DNA of 64,000 nucleotides from Paenibacillus helianthi (GTDB taxonomy: Bacteria; Bacillota; Bacilli; Paenibacillales; Paenibacillaceae). This document shows, piece by piece, positions 26,340 through 35,583 of this stretch. The stretch spans positions 248,001 to 312,000 of the forward strand of contig NZ_LVWI01000037.1 of assembly GCF_001909055.1 (NCBI RefSeq). The letters run 5' to 3'. Each line of letters starts with the position of its first letter. The first letter of the stretch is position 1. Made by a program: the position numbers and the translations under genes. A model generated the notes under the pieces. It saw only the letters and a list, made by a program, of their open reading frames with translations. It was not told the origin of the DNA and ran no database searches.

Positions 26340-28172
26340 ATGAGATTAAATAAGCTGCCGCTTCTTCTGCTGAGCATGGTTCTGGTGCTGGTTCTGGCAT
26401 CCTGCGGCGGAGGGAACGGGAATTCGGGCAAGACGAACACAGCGAAGGCTACTGATAAGCCTACGGCTGAAGCAACCAATGCTGCAGCGGAAACGACAGC
26501 GCCTAGTGACGGGGCACCCGACCATTCCAAGCCGCTGAAGCTGACGGTATTCTCGACCACAGCTAACTATGCAGGCCCGCAGACCGGCTGGTTCGCCAAA
26601 TTGATCAAAGACAAGTTCAATATTGAGCTGGAAATCGTAGCCTCCAATCTGACTGGCGGTGACACCAAAATCTCAGCAATGATGGCTTCCGGTGATCTCG
26701 GCGATATTATCATCTTCGGGGATGACAAGAACCACTATCCGAATGCCATCAAGGGCAACCTGCTGCTGGATTGGACCAAAGACGGGCTGCTCGACAAGTA
26801 CGCCCCGGATATTGCGAAGCAATTTCCCAAAGCCATTGAGAAAGCAAAGGTCGCTTTTGGCGGAGGCAGCGCGGTCTACGGGATGGGAAACAGTGTGGCG
26901 ACGAACCCGTCTGGACCTTCCGAGGGCAAGGATATGACTTGGGGACCGGACCTGCGCTGGGATCTCTATCAGCAAATCGGAGCTCCGGAAATCAGCAAGA
27001 TCGAGGATTATCTGCCGGTGCTGAAGAAGATGCAGGAGCTGGAACCCAAGAATGAGCTGGGTAAAAAAACCTATGCGTTCTCACTCTGGTCCGACTGGGA
27101 CGGCAATTATAAAATGACACTGGCGAAACAGTTCGCCAATATGATGGGCTATGATGAAATTCCTGACACTGCCCTATATGTCAAAGCGGATGAAGAGAAG
27201 TATTATGATTTTCTCTCCGACGACAGCTGGTATATGAAATCGCTCAAGCTGTATTTTGAGGCCAATCAGATGGGACTGCTTGATCCCGATTCGCTGACAC
27301 AGAAATTTGATGACGTGGTTGCCAAGTACAAGGATGGCCGTCTGCTCTTCTCCTGGTTCCCGTGGCTGGGTGCTGCCAACTACAATACACCGGAAAGAAC
27401 GGCGGAAGGCAAGGGCTTCGCTCTTGTACCGTTCAAGGATGAGCTGATGTATTCCACAGGCTTCAATGTATACGGCGGTAACGGGATCATCTCCATCGGT
27501 GCGAAGGCCAAGGACCCGGCGCGGATTATGGAATTTATCAACTGGATGTATACACCGGAAGGCGCAATGATCTCAGCAGGCAGCGGAACGGCGGTACCGA
27601 ATGGACCGAAGGGACTGACCTGGGATATCGACAGCAGCGGCAAACCGGTCGTTACTGACTTTGGCTGGAAGGCATACGCTGATCAGCAGAACACCAAGGT
27701 TCCGGATGAATATGGCGGCGGGGACTACTACTACGGCTCGAATCAGATGAACTTCTCATTCGTGGTTCCGGCCATGGTGAATCCGCAGACCAGCGAGCCA
27801 TATGACCACAATTTGTGGAAAACATCCCTGGAACGCAACCCGTCGAAGCTGGACAGTGACTGGAGAGCAAAGATGGGCGTGCTGACGGCGAAGGAATATT
27901 TTGAGAAAAATAATCTGCTTGCCGTTGCCCCTCAGGGCTTCACCGGGAAAGAACCGTTGACGATGGATAAAACTTTGGAACAGAATAAGCAAATCGGTAC
28001 GGTGATTCAGCAAATTTCCTGGAAAATGGTCTTTGCCAAGAACCAGGCTGAATTCGACAAACTGAACAAAGAAATGCACGACAAGGTGAACGGCCTAGGG
28101 TATGCCGATGTGATGGACTTCTCTGTCAAGAAAGCACAGGAGCTGTTTGAGGCCCGTAAAAGTGTAAAATAA
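26340..28172 (+). CDS. Extracellular solute-binding lipoprotein of the LplA type
   Basis: A 610-aa lipoprotein. The signal peptide ends VLVLASC (Cys22) and is followed by a Gly/Asn/Thr-rich linker to about residue 60. The long two-lobed solute-binding domain has SAMMASGDLGDIIIFGD and a region with FSWFPWLGAANYNTPE and IMEFINWMYTPEGAMISAGSGT, both typical of Paenibacillus LplA proteins. It would bind an oligosaccharide at the cell surface and deliver it to the two permeases. ATG 26340 has AGGGGGT upstream. Confidence 0.92.
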   Translation: MRLNKLPLLLLSMVLVLVLASCGGGNGNSGKTNTAKATDKPTAEATNAAAETTAPSDGAPDHSKPLKLTVFSTTANYAGPQTGWFAKLIKDKFNIELEIVASNLTGGDTKISAMMASGDLGDIIIFGDDKNHYPNAIKGNLLLDWTKDGLLDKYAPDIAKQFPKAIEKAKVAFGGGSAVYGMGNSVATNPSGPSEGKDMTWGPDLRWDLYQQIGAPEISKIEDYLPVLKKMQELEPKNELGKKTYAFSLWSDWDGNYKMTLAKQFANMMGYDEIPDTALYVKADEEKYYDFLSDDSWYMKSLKLYFEANQMGLLDPDSLTQKFDDVVAKYKDGRLLFSWFPWLGAANYNTPERTAEGKGFALVPFKDELMYSTGFNVYGGNGIISIGAKAKDPARIMEFINWMYTPEGAMISAGSGTAVPNGPKGLTWDIDSSGKPVVTDFGWKAYADQQNTKVPDEYGGGDYYYGSNQMNFSFVVPAMVNPQTSEPYDHNLWKTSLERNPSKLDSDWRAKMGVLTAKEYFEKNNLLAVAPQGFTGKEPLTMDKTLEQNKQIGTVIQQISWKMVFAKNQAEFDKLNKEMHDKVNGLGYADVMDFSVKKAQELFEARKSVK

Positions 28173-28193
28173 GCCATTCTGACAACTAGGAGC

Positions 28194-28230
28194 AAGGCAG
28201 GGCGGTGATGAAGCTGCTCTGCCTTATTCT
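28194..28230 (+). terminator. Probable terminator or attenuator after the solute-binding gene
   Basis: AAGGCAGGG (28194-28202) / CTCTGCCTT (28217-28225) followed by ATTCT. The weak T tract may allow partial readthrough into the two-component genes. Confidence 0.5.
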
Positions 28231-28301
28231 GTTCGAGTTAGCGTAAATCTGGTATTCTATCAGTATTGGATAAAACGCTTTCATTGGAGGAGAAAAAGGA
28301 C

Positions 28302-30053
28302 GTGCGGATGCTCAAAAAGAACGGGGGAAGGCATGCTCCGGCAAGCCATTCCCTGCGGACGACCTTAGTGATCTACCTGTTGGTCGGAACTCTGCTGCCG
28401 CTGCTTATTGTCGGAATGGTCTCGTATACTTCAATCTATTCCATTCTTTCCGGCAAAATCGGCAGCGGCATCAGCGCAAGTCTGCGGCAGGAAGCGCTCA
28501 GCCTGGAGAATGCCATCGATAATCTGGATTTCGCCTCCAAGCAGTTTGCGCTGGACGGTCAAATCGTAGCAGAGATGTCGTCCTTTCTGGAGGAGAAGCA
28601 GATCTACCGCAAATCCCAGATCATGAATTCCATCAATGAGAAGATTAATCTCGTGAACTTCACCAATCCCTACATCGGTCTGACGGCCTATATTATGCCG
28701 GGCAGCGAGGACCCGGTGCTGTTCACCAATATGAGCACACGGCGGAATTTTGATATCAGCAGGCTCCCATCCTTTATGCGTTACAACGGGGCTGATTATT
28801 ACGGGCCCCATGGGACGATGTATGCGGTTGGCGACAATGTTGTGTTTTCGGAGCGGAGAATCGTCCGGGTGAACGGCCAGCATGATCTGTATGTTTATCT
28901 GGAGACGAACTACAGTCTGCTGCGCAAAATTTTTAATCCGCAGGCTTACGGGATGCAGGTGAAACATCTGCTCGTCAACCAGGATGGCACGGCTACGAAT
29001 ATCATTGACGGCCAAGTGCCTGCACGGGTTGTGGATGCTGCCGGCACAAGCACAGGGGCTGCCCATGAGGAGCTTGACGGCTATCATCTGTTCCGTTACG
29101 AGAGTCCGCAAGGGTGGAAGCTTGTAGCTGTCGTTAAGAAATCAGTATTTAACAGCGAAATTTATACCTGGTTCTACAAAATGATTCTGCTCGCCCTGTT
29201 AACGCTGCTGTTTGCCGGAATGCTGGCTTGGCTGATCTGGAGAAGGATCTATGGCCCATTACGTAAGGTGAACCTCGAAATTATCCGTATGGCAGAGAAT
29301 GTAACGGCTCCGGTAGCCTTCACTAATGTAGAGGAGTTCGACTTCGTGCTGACGAACTTTCAGCAGATGAAGGATCAGGTCAACGAGCTGATCCTGGCTG
29401 TAGCCCGCAATGAGAAGCAGAAAAGCCAATTTGAAATCGAGAAGCTGCTGAGCCAGATCAACCCTCATTTTCTCCATAACACACTGAATACAGTGCAATG
29501 GCTTGCACGGCTGAACGGCCAGAAGGAGATCGACAAGCTGGTTACGCTGCTGGTGAAGGTGCTCCATTATAATCTTGGCAAACAGAGTATTATCGTTACG
29601 ATTGGCGAGGAGATTGAAGCGATCCGCAATTATATGGAGTTGCAGCGAATCCGTTATGATTATGAGTTTGAATTCAATGTGCTGGCAGAAGAAGCGGTGC
29701 TGAGTGCAGCGGTTCCGCGCTTTCTGCTCCAGCCTCTGGTTGAAAATTCGATCTATCATGGACTCAGCGACAACGGCAGGGTAGATGTCATTATTACGGC
29801 CCATGGTCCGGGGGAAGTACAGCTGTGTGTCAGGGATAACGGAACAGGTATGGATGAGGTCCAGATCGGGGAGCTGCTGGCTGACGGTGAAGTTGGCAAG
29901 CGCGGGCTTGGGATTGGCTTCTCCTACGTCATGCGTATGTTGAGGACGTATTACGGAGAGCGGATGACCCTACAGATTCACAGTGCAGTAGGGGAAGGAA
30001 CCATCATCTCCATTATCATTCCCATTAAAGGCAAGGAGGACTTCGATGATTAA
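28302..30053 (+). CDS. Sensor histidine kinase, YesM type (His_kinase/HATPase)
   Basis: A 583-aa membrane kinase. First helix TTLVIYLLVGTLLPLLIVGMVSY (about 20-42), ~250-residue extracellular sensor domain, second helix MILLALLTLLFAGMLAWLIW, HAMP region, then the phosphoacceptor block SQINPHFLHNTLNTVQWLARLNG (His near residue 389) and ATP-binding motifs LLQPLVENSIYHGL (N box), VRDNGTGM and GLGIGFSYV (G boxes). GTG 28302 has GGAGGAG 9 nt upstream. The stop overlaps the regulator start by 8 bp. It probably senses a sugar, or the solute-binding protein that carries it, for control of the ABC operon. Confidence 0.93.
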   Translation: MRMLKKNGGRHAPASHSLRTTLVIYLLVGTLLPLLIVGMVSYTSIYSILSGKIGSGISASLRQEALSLENAIDNLDFASKQFALDGQIVAEMSSFLEEKQIYRKSQIMNSINEKINLVNFTNPYIGLTAYIMPGSEDPVLFTNMSTRRNFDISRLPSFMRYNGADYYGPHGTMYAVGDNVVFSERRIVRVNGQHDLYVYLETNYSLLRKIFNPQAYGMQVKHLLVNQDGTATNIIDGQVPARVVDAAGTSTGAAHEELDGYHLFRYESPQGWKLVAVVKKSVFNSEIYTWFYKMILLALLTLLFAGMLAWLIWRRIYGPLRKVNLEIIRMAENVTAPVAFTNVEEFDFVLTNFQQMKDQVNELILAVARNEKQKSQFEIEKLLSQINPHFLHNTLNTVQWLARLNGQKEIDKLVTLLVKVLHYNLGKQSIIVTIGEEIEAIRNYMELQRIRYDYEFEFNVLAEEAVLSAAVPRFLLQPLVENSIYHGLSDNGRVDVIITAHGPGEVQLCVRDNGTGMDEVQIGELLADGEVGKRGLGIGFSYVMRMLRTYYGERMTLQIHSAVGEGTIISIIIPIKGKEDFDD

Positions 30054-31443
30054 AGCTGTTGTAGTCGATGACGAGCGCCTGGTGCGCAAAGGCTTTATCT
30101 CGCTGATTGACTGGTCGTCCTTCGGGGTGGTGATCGTCGGCGAAGCCGGTGACGGCAACGCCGCACTGTCACTACTCCTGGAGCAGGAGACAGACCTTTT
30201 ATTTGTCGATCTGACCATGCCCGGTATGTCCGGCTTTGAGCTGATCCGGCAAGTGCGCCAGCGCTTTCCGGCTATTCGCTGTGTGGTGCTGACCTGCCAT
30301 CATGAATTTGATTATGTGCAGGAGGCACTGCGCCTCGGAGCCGTTGATTACATTGTCAAAACCCTGCTGGAGGTGGAGAATGCCGATGAGACCATCCGCC
30401 GGCTGGTTGAGCGTGTGAAATGGGAAGACAGCACGAGGGAGCTGCTGGCACGTGGAGAGGGCCGGGTGGTGGCTGCTGACCTGGCGCTGATCTATCTTCC
30501 ACGGCTGCAGGGTGGCAGTGAAGAAGAACTGTTTCAGCTTGCAGTAACGAAGAATAATCCGCTAATCACTATTCAGGACATGTGGATGACCCCGCTGCTC
30601 AGCCGTTTTACTGTGGATGAAGCCTGTCTGGAATTCACAAGGATACTAGGCGGACGATGGCGGGCGGCGCTGGTTAGCGGGCTGAGAGACCGGCAGCTTC
30701 AGGAAGTTGAAGATGTGCTGGGCAAGATGCTGCGGCAAGCGCTTTTTTACTATAGCGGGGCGGAGGATCCTGCCCGGCTGAACTTTGGTGAGCTGAAGCG
30801 AATGGCCGGTGAACGGCATCCCGCAGGAGAAGAGATTTTGGCTGAAGGGCTGAATCTGAGATGGACGCTGGACCACGAAGCTTGGGAAGTGTTCACCTCC
30901 AGCGTGCAGCAGCTTCAGCCGGGGCATGAACCCATTACAGCATTCAGTCAGTCGCTGCTCCAGGACTGGAGCCGACTGATCCTGAAGGCAGAAGAATCAG
31001 AACAACTGGAAATATCTGTTACCGGGAACTTGAACTGGTATCAATGGAAAAACTGGCTCCGGCAGTTCTCCGGGTGTGTCCAGCGGCGGATGCTTGAGCT
31101 CGGACTGAGCAAAGAGGTCATGTTCTGTCTGATTCGTGCAGTCCGCTTCATGAGAACCCATGCAGGAGATAAAATCAACCAAGGGGATGTTGCCGCTGAG
31201 ATCAATATGAGCAGAGGCTACTTCAGCCAGTGTTTTGCCCGTTTTGCCGGGGAGACCTTTGGCGAGAGCCTGCGGAGCATGCGTCTGGAATTGGCCAAAA
31301 CTCTTCTGTTGGAGACCCATTATCCGGTTTGTGAAATCGCAGGCAAATCTGGATTTGAGGATGACCGCTACTTCAGCAGGCTGTTCCGTGAACATGTCGG
31401 TAAGCTGCCAAGCGAATATCGTGCGGAGGGGATGGAGAGGTGA
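30046..31443 (+). CDS. Response regulator, YesN type (REC + AraC HTH)
   Basis: A 465-aa protein. Receiver domain 1-125 with acidic pocket VVDDER, phosphoacceptor Asp55 in FVDLTMPGMSG and conserved Lys in DYIVKTLLE; a ~220-residue linker domain; C-terminal AraC double HTH with DVAAEINMSRGYFSQCFARFAGETFGESLRSMRLELAKTLLLET and SGFEDDRYFSRLFREHVGKLPSEYR. ATG 30046 overlaps the kinase gene. It is the partner of the kinase and likely activates the adjacent transport genes. Confidence 0.93.
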   Translation: MIKAVVVDDERLVRKGFISLIDWSSFGVVIVGEAGDGNAALSLLLEQETDLLFVDLTMPGMSGFELIRQVRQRFPAIRCVVLTCHHEFDYVQEALRLGAVDYIVKTLLEVENADETIRRLVERVKWEDSTRELLARGEGRVVAADLALIYLPRLQGGSEEELFQLAVTKNNPLITIQDMWMTPLLSRFTVDEACLEFTRILGGRWRAALVSGLRDRQLQEVEDVLGKMLRQALFYYSGAEDPARLNFGELKRMAGERHPAGEEILAEGLNLRWTLDHEAWEVFTSSVQQLQPGHEPITAFSQSLLQDWSRLILKAEESEQLEISVTGNLNWYQWKNWLRQFSGCVQRRMLELGLSKEVMFCLIRAVRFMRTHAGDKINQGDVAAEINMSRGYFSQCFARFAGETFGESLRSMRLELAKTLLLETHYPVCEIAGKSGFEDDRYFSRLFREHVGKLPSEYRAEGMER

Positions 31444-33125
31444 GGAGAATGGTGAAATATGTTCTTGCCGCCGCGGCTCTGCTCTCCCTGACGGCTTGCC
31501 GGGGAGGCAGTATGCCGGTTACCGGCTCAGCAAGTGCTGCAAATCCGGCAAATCATCCAGATGCGGCTGCTTACGGGAGATACGAGAATCCGGTAATGAT
31601 GCGGATAGGTTTCAAAGTGCCCGATTCCCGGCTTAATACGGGAGACAGCAACGACAATAACCCGATTTCACGTTATTTGGAGAGTCTGACGAATATTAAG
31701 GTCATTCATTCCTGGGAAGCGAAGGGTGAAGAAACTTTTACGCAAAAAGTACAACTGGCGATCGACAGCAACGATCTCCCGGACGCGATCGTGGTCGACA
31801 GGGACCAGCTCAAAACGCTGATGGACAGCGATATGATTGCGGATCTGACCGAAACCTACAAGGAGTATGCTTCCGAGCTGATCAAGGATATGTATGATTC
31901 CACCCAAGGTGAAGCGCTTCGGGATGCCTCCCGGAACGGCAGGCTGTACGGTCTGCCCAACGTGGCGATTAACGCGGATTCGCCGTCCCTGCTGTGGGTC
32001 CGTCAGGATTGGCTGGACAAGGTGGAGCTGCCGGCTCCGCGTACCTTTGCGGATATTGAAGCCATTGCCAAGGCATTTATCGAGAAAGACCCGGACGGAA
32101 ACGGCAAGCGGGACACCGTAGGGTTAAGCGCCTATAACAATATCGTGTACGGCACAAAACCCCATGTCAACGGATTAGATACCCTATTCAGCGTATTTCA
32201 TGCCTTTCCCACCAATTGGATCAAGGACAGCCAGGGTCATATTGTTTATGGTTCGATTACCCCGGAGACCAAGGAGGCACTGGGCAAGCTGGCTGACTGG
32301 TACAAGCGGGGGCTCATTGATCCTGACTTTGCCTTGTATAAGGAAACGCAGGAACCGATCATTTCCGGTAAATCGGGGATGTTCTTCGGCCCGTGGTGGA
32401 TGCCTTACTATCCGCTGTCAGAGGCAGTCGCTGCGGATACCAAGTCGGAGTGGCGGGCCTATGCCGCCCCGCTTGATGCATCCGGCAAATTCGTGACCCA
32501 TATGGCTCCGGTCACCGACCGCTATCTGGTTGTCCGCAAGGGTTATGAGCATCCTGAAGCCGTAGTGAAGCTGCTGAATGCCTTCACCCGGCTGGAGCGT
32601 AGAAGAGATCCGAATGAGGAGGCGGTTCGGAGCCTGGATGATTTCTCGGCGCAGACCGGCATTCAGCCTCGGGCGTATTACCCGTTCGATCTGCTGATTG
32701 ATTATGCAGACGCTATCGAGAAGCATTATGCGGATGTGCAGCAGGCGGTTCACGGCAAGATCGATCCGGATTCACTGGACCCTGACACCAGAGTGCTCTA
32801 TGAGCACTGGCTTGCAGAGGAGGAGCAGCCCAAAAAAAATCTGGAGGGCTGGAAAGCGGCAAATGCCTACAAATACGGAGTCGCAGTATTGTCTACGACA
32901 GCGATCGAGAGAGTACGCAGTGTCTTTTACGGAAGTACACTGCATATGCGGAGCAAGTGGCCTGAACTGCAGAAGCTGGAGAGCGAAACCTTCCTGAATA
33001 TCATCGTGGGTGATTCGCCTCTCAGTGATTTTGACCTCTTTGTAGCCAAGTGGAAACGAATGGGCGGAGAGGACATAACCCAAGAGGTTACCAAGCTTGC
33101 GGGCACCACTTACACGAGCCAGTAG
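31440..33125 (+). CDS. Second extracellular solute-binding lipoprotein
   Basis: A 561-aa lipoprotein with signal peptide ending LLSLTAC (Cys20). The mature part has ISRYLESLTNIKVIHSW, NDLPDAIVVDRDQLKTLMDSDMIADLT and LLWVRQDWLDKVELPAPRTFADIEAIAKAFIEKDPDGNGKRDTVGL, all typical of the Paenibacillus extracellular solute-binding family; it is related to but clearly different from the LplA-type protein upstream. GTG 31440 overlaps the regulator stop by 4 bp (GAGGGG at 8 nt); ATG 31449 is an alternative. Being at the end of a kinase/regulator operon and not beside permeases, it may act as a ligand sensor for the kinase or as a second specificity for the same importer. Confidence 0.9.
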   Translation: MRRMVKYVLAAAALLSLTACRGGSMPVTGSASAANPANHPDAAAYGRYENPVMMRIGFKVPDSRLNTGDSNDNNPISRYLESLTNIKVIHSWEAKGEETFTQKVQLAIDSNDLPDAIVVDRDQLKTLMDSDMIADLTETYKEYASELIKDMYDSTQGEALRDASRNGRLYGLPNVAINADSPSLLWVRQDWLDKVELPAPRTFADIEAIAKAFIEKDPDGNGKRDTVGLSAYNNIVYGTKPHVNGLDTLFSVFHAFPTNWIKDSQGHIVYGSITPETKEALGKLADWYKRGLIDPDFALYKETQEPIISGKSGMFFGPWWMPYYPLSEAVAADTKSEWRAYAAPLDASGKFVTHMAPVTDRYLVVRKGYEHPEAVVKLLNAFTRLERRRDPNEEAVRSLDDFSAQTGIQPRAYYPFDLLIDYADAIEKHYADVQQAVHGKIDPDSLDPDTRVLYEHWLAEEEQPKKNLEGWKAANAYKYGVAVLSTTAIERVRSVFYGSTLHMRSKWPELQKLESETFLNIIVGDSPLSDFDLFVAKWKRMGGEDITQEVTKLAGTTYTSQ

Positions 33126-33190
33126 CAACATTCGGCACCAGTCCGTTAAATGACGTTGGAAGAACTGAACACTGAAGTATGATATCCCAT

Positions 33191-33245
33191 ATAGCAGAGA
33201 CACAGGCCGGAGTCCCCTTGAGGAGGATTCCGGCCTGTAGCTATA
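33191..33245 (+). terminator. Hairpin between convergent genes
   Basis: ATAGC (33191-) ... CAGGCCGGAGTCC pairs with GGATTCCGGCCTG ... GCTAT (ending 33244), a long stem with one G-T pair. The T tract is poor, so it may act as a barrier for both strands. Confidence 0.6.
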
Positions 33246-33281
33246 TTCATGATGCGGCGCTTACGTTGCTTGCACTTTCGT

Positions 33282-33707
33282 TCACAGGTTCTCTGAATTT
33301 TTATAGACCTTTTGCAGTAAAATAACAAGCTGGTCTACCTCATCCGCAGTGAAGTCGAGGGTAAGCTTGCGGTTCAGCTCTGCCAGAACCGATTGCAGAA
33401 CCGGGGCGAACTCCAATGCCTTGGCTGTCGGATAGAGCAGGGACGAACGCCGGTCTTTGGGATCGGTTCTGCGCTCAATGTATCCGGCTTCCTCAAGCAT
33501 CTTCACTGAGCGGGCGGTAGTGGCTTTATCGAATTTCATTTCACTTGTCATTTGATCCTGTGTGATGCCCGGATGGCTCAGAATCAGCTTCAAGAAGCTG
33601 TGCTGCCCGCCGCTGCCGATGCCATAAGGCAACAGTTCTTTGACCAGCCACTTTTGGTGCTGGCGATGAAGCTGGGAGATCAGCTTGCCGATGGGTTCTC
33701 TTTTCAT
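33282..33707 (-). CDS. MarR-family regulator of the divergent MFS exporter
   Basis: A 141-aa MarR protein. HTH region ITQDQMTSEMKFDKATTARSVKMLEEAGYIERRTDPKDRRSSLLYPT (about 47-93) with the DxKDRR wing. ATG 33707 is preferred: GCAGG lies 6 nt upstream. It is divergent from an MFS exporter; two palindromes with the same half-site (GTTGC/GCAAC) are placed in the intergenic region on the exporter's promoter. The simplest reading is a drug-responsive repressor of the exporter and perhaps of itself. Confidence 0.9.
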   Translation of the reverse strand: MKREPIGKLISQLHRQHQKWLVKELLPYGIGSGGQHSFLKLILSHPGITQDQMTSEMKFDKATTARSVKMLEEAGYIERRTDPKDRRSSLLYPTAKALEFAPVLQSVLAELNRKLTLDFTADEVDQLVILLQKVYKNSENL

Positions 33708-33761
33708 ATTCAACCTGCACCCCTCTTTGGTCAAAATCCTGCTGTCAGCAGACTCAACTCA

Positions 33762-33864
33762 AAAATATAAGGATTTATAAGTTTCACGCTATAAATCATC
33801 CTTCTATTTCTCGCTGAAACGGATTCCGTCCCTTAAAAGGACGGCGAAGCCGTTTCCACTTGAT
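33762..33864 (-). repeat. Dispersed intergenic repeat, copy B
   Basis: Read on the minus strand, this 103-bp segment is about 85% identical by hand to 1818-1919. It has two predicted hairpins: GAAACGG/CCGTTTC enclosing CCGTCC/GGGACGG, and GGATGATTTATA/TATAAATCC. It ends 54 bp upstream of the MarR start, in the same relative orientation as copy A to its MarR gene. Confidence 0.75.
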
Positions 33865-33876
33865 AGTACATTAATA

Positions 33877-33937
33877 TAGTTGCGCATGCAACTAAATTGG
33901 AGTACACTGGGAAAGATCTATTCGTTGCGGACGCAAC
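33877..33937 (+). promoter_or_regulatory. Two MarR-type palindromic operators and an overlapping promoter
   Basis: TAGTTGC-GCAT-GCAACTA (33877-33894) and GTTGCG-GA-CGCAAC (33924-33937) share the same half-site. A promoter TTGCGC (33880-33885), 17 bp, TACACT (33903-33908) for the MFS gene is overlapped by the first palindrome at its -35 box and flanked by the second just after the expected transcription start. Confidence 0.75.
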
Positions 33938-33971
33938 TATATGCGAAAAATGTTCGAAGAGGGTGTTAAAT

Positions 33972-35435
33972 TTGAGTACAATCAGTGCAACCTATCAGGA
34001 GGATGCGGCGGTTCAGAAGAAACGCTGGATCATTTTAATCGTTCTGAACTTGTTCACCTTTATGTCCACACTTGACGGAAGCATTGTAAATATTGCCTTG
34101 CCAGTGCTCGTAAAGGAGCTGCAGCTGCCGATGGCACAGGTCGAGTGGGTTACAACCGGCTATTTGATGGCGATTTGCGCAGCCATATTGTTCTTTGGAA
34201 AGCTGGGGGATATCGCCGGCAAGATCCGGATTTTCAAGACCGGAACCGTTATCTTCATCATCGGATCACTGCTCTGCGGCCTGAGTGCAAGTCTGCCGTT
34301 TCTGATTGCATCCCGGGTCATTCAAGCGATTGGCGCTTCAATGACCATGGCCAACAGCCAGGGAATTGTCACAGACATTTTCCCGGCCACGGAGCGGGGC
34401 AAAGCGCTTGGGTTGATCGGGACCTTCGTTTCGCTCGGCAGTATAGCAGGTCCCAGCCTGGGCGGCATTATCGTCTCCGCATTGGGCTGGGAATATATTT
34501 TCTGGGTGAACGTTCCGATTGGCCTAATCGCTATTGTGCTCGGGTGGAAGGTTCTTCCGAAGGACCTGGTCCGGGTGAAATCCAGAATTGATCTTCCCGG
34601 AAGCCTGCTGTTCGCTATATTCATAGTGACCCTGTTCGCCGGTCTGCTGCTTGGACAGCAGCTAGGATATGGGGACAGCCGGATTCTATCGGCGTTGATT
34701 GCCGCAGCCGCTGCCTTTCTTGCATTTATTATTGTGGAGCTGCGCCGGACCCAGCCGCTCCTGCAGCTGTCGCTGTTCAAGAACCCCTTATTTTCACTCA
34801 GCATTCTGTGTGCGTTTCTGGTATTCGTGGCGAACTTCTGCTTTAACATTATTGCTCCGTTCTATGCACAGAACATGCTGAACCTGTCGCCATTCTATGC
34901 CGGCTTCCTGCTCATGCTGTTCCCGATTTCCATGGTCGTTGTAGCACCGCTGAGCGGGGCCTTGTCCGATAAAATCGGCTCAGAGTTCCTGACCTTTGCC
35001 GGACTGATTGTGATGGTCATCGCTCAATTCGGCCTGGCCCGCCTGCATGACGGAAGCGCGGTAGCCCTGGTGGGCGTGTGGATCGCCATGCTCGGAGTCG
35101 GCAGCGGACTGTTCCAGTCGCCCAACAACTCGCTGATCATGTCCAAAGTGCCGCGAACCCAGCTGGGCTCAGCAGGCAGCGTTAACTCGCTGGTCCGTAA
35201 TGTGGGTATGGTGGTCGGGATCACCATCGCCACGACCCTACTCTTTAATGTAATGAGCAGCAAAGCGGGCTACCGGGTAACCGGCCTGATTCCGGACCGT
35301 CCGGATATTTTCCTCTCTGGCATGCATGTCGTATTCATGACTTCGTCGGCTATCTGTCTAGTTTCGGCACTGCTGACTGGCTGGCGGATGATCACGATCA
35401 AAAAAGCCAAAAGGGCAAAGAATGCCGCGGTCTGA
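33972..35435 (+). CDS. MFS drug exporter, DHA2 (EmrB/QacA) family
   Basis: A 487-aa membrane protein with about 14 helices. FTFMSTLDGSIVNIALPVLVKELQ (helix 1, motif D), FGKLGDIAGKIRIFKTG (motif A), IASRVIQAIGASMTMANSQGIVTD and GSIAGPSLGGIIVSALGWEYIFWVNVPIGLI (motif C) identify the family. TTG 33972 is used with AGAGGG upstream; a longer frame begins inside the operator region. Expression is probably controlled by the divergent MarR protein through the two palindromes. Substrate unknown. Confidence 0.93.
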   Translation: MSTISATYQEDAAVQKKRWIILIVLNLFTFMSTLDGSIVNIALPVLVKELQLPMAQVEWVTTGYLMAICAAILFFGKLGDIAGKIRIFKTGTVIFIIGSLLCGLSASLPFLIASRVIQAIGASMTMANSQGIVTDIFPATERGKALGLIGTFVSLGSIAGPSLGGIIVSALGWEYIFWVNVPIGLIAIVLGWKVLPKDLVRVKSRIDLPGSLLFAIFIVTLFAGLLLGQQLGYGDSRILSALIAAAAAFLAFIIVELRRTQPLLQLSLFKNPLFSLSILCAFLVFVANFCFNIIAPFYAQNMLNLSPFYAGFLLMLFPISMVVVAPLSGALSDKIGSEFLTFAGLIVMVIAQFGLARLHDGSAVALVGVWIAMLGVGSGLFQSPNNSLIMSKVPRTQLGSAGSVNSLVRNVGMVVGITIATTLLFNVMSSKAGYRVTGLIPDRPDIFLSGMHVVFMTSSAICLVSALLTGWRMITIKKAKRAKNAAV

Positions 35436-35494
35436 TATTCTGGCAGCCTGATACTGCAGTACAGGGATGCTCATTTCGTAAGCCATATTTAAGC

Positions 35495-35533
35495 AAAAGC
35501 CTTCCAGCCTGAGTCAGGCCGGGAGGCTTTTCC
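35495..35533 (+). terminator. Terminator of the MFS gene
   Basis: AAAAGCCTTCC (35495-35505) / GGGAGGCTTTT (35521-35531) with inner GCCT/AGGC. Confidence 0.9.
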
Positions 35534-35583
35534 TAGTACGCCAGCTCAGGCTCACCTATTGAGGGAGAAGTGGCGGAAGAGAA

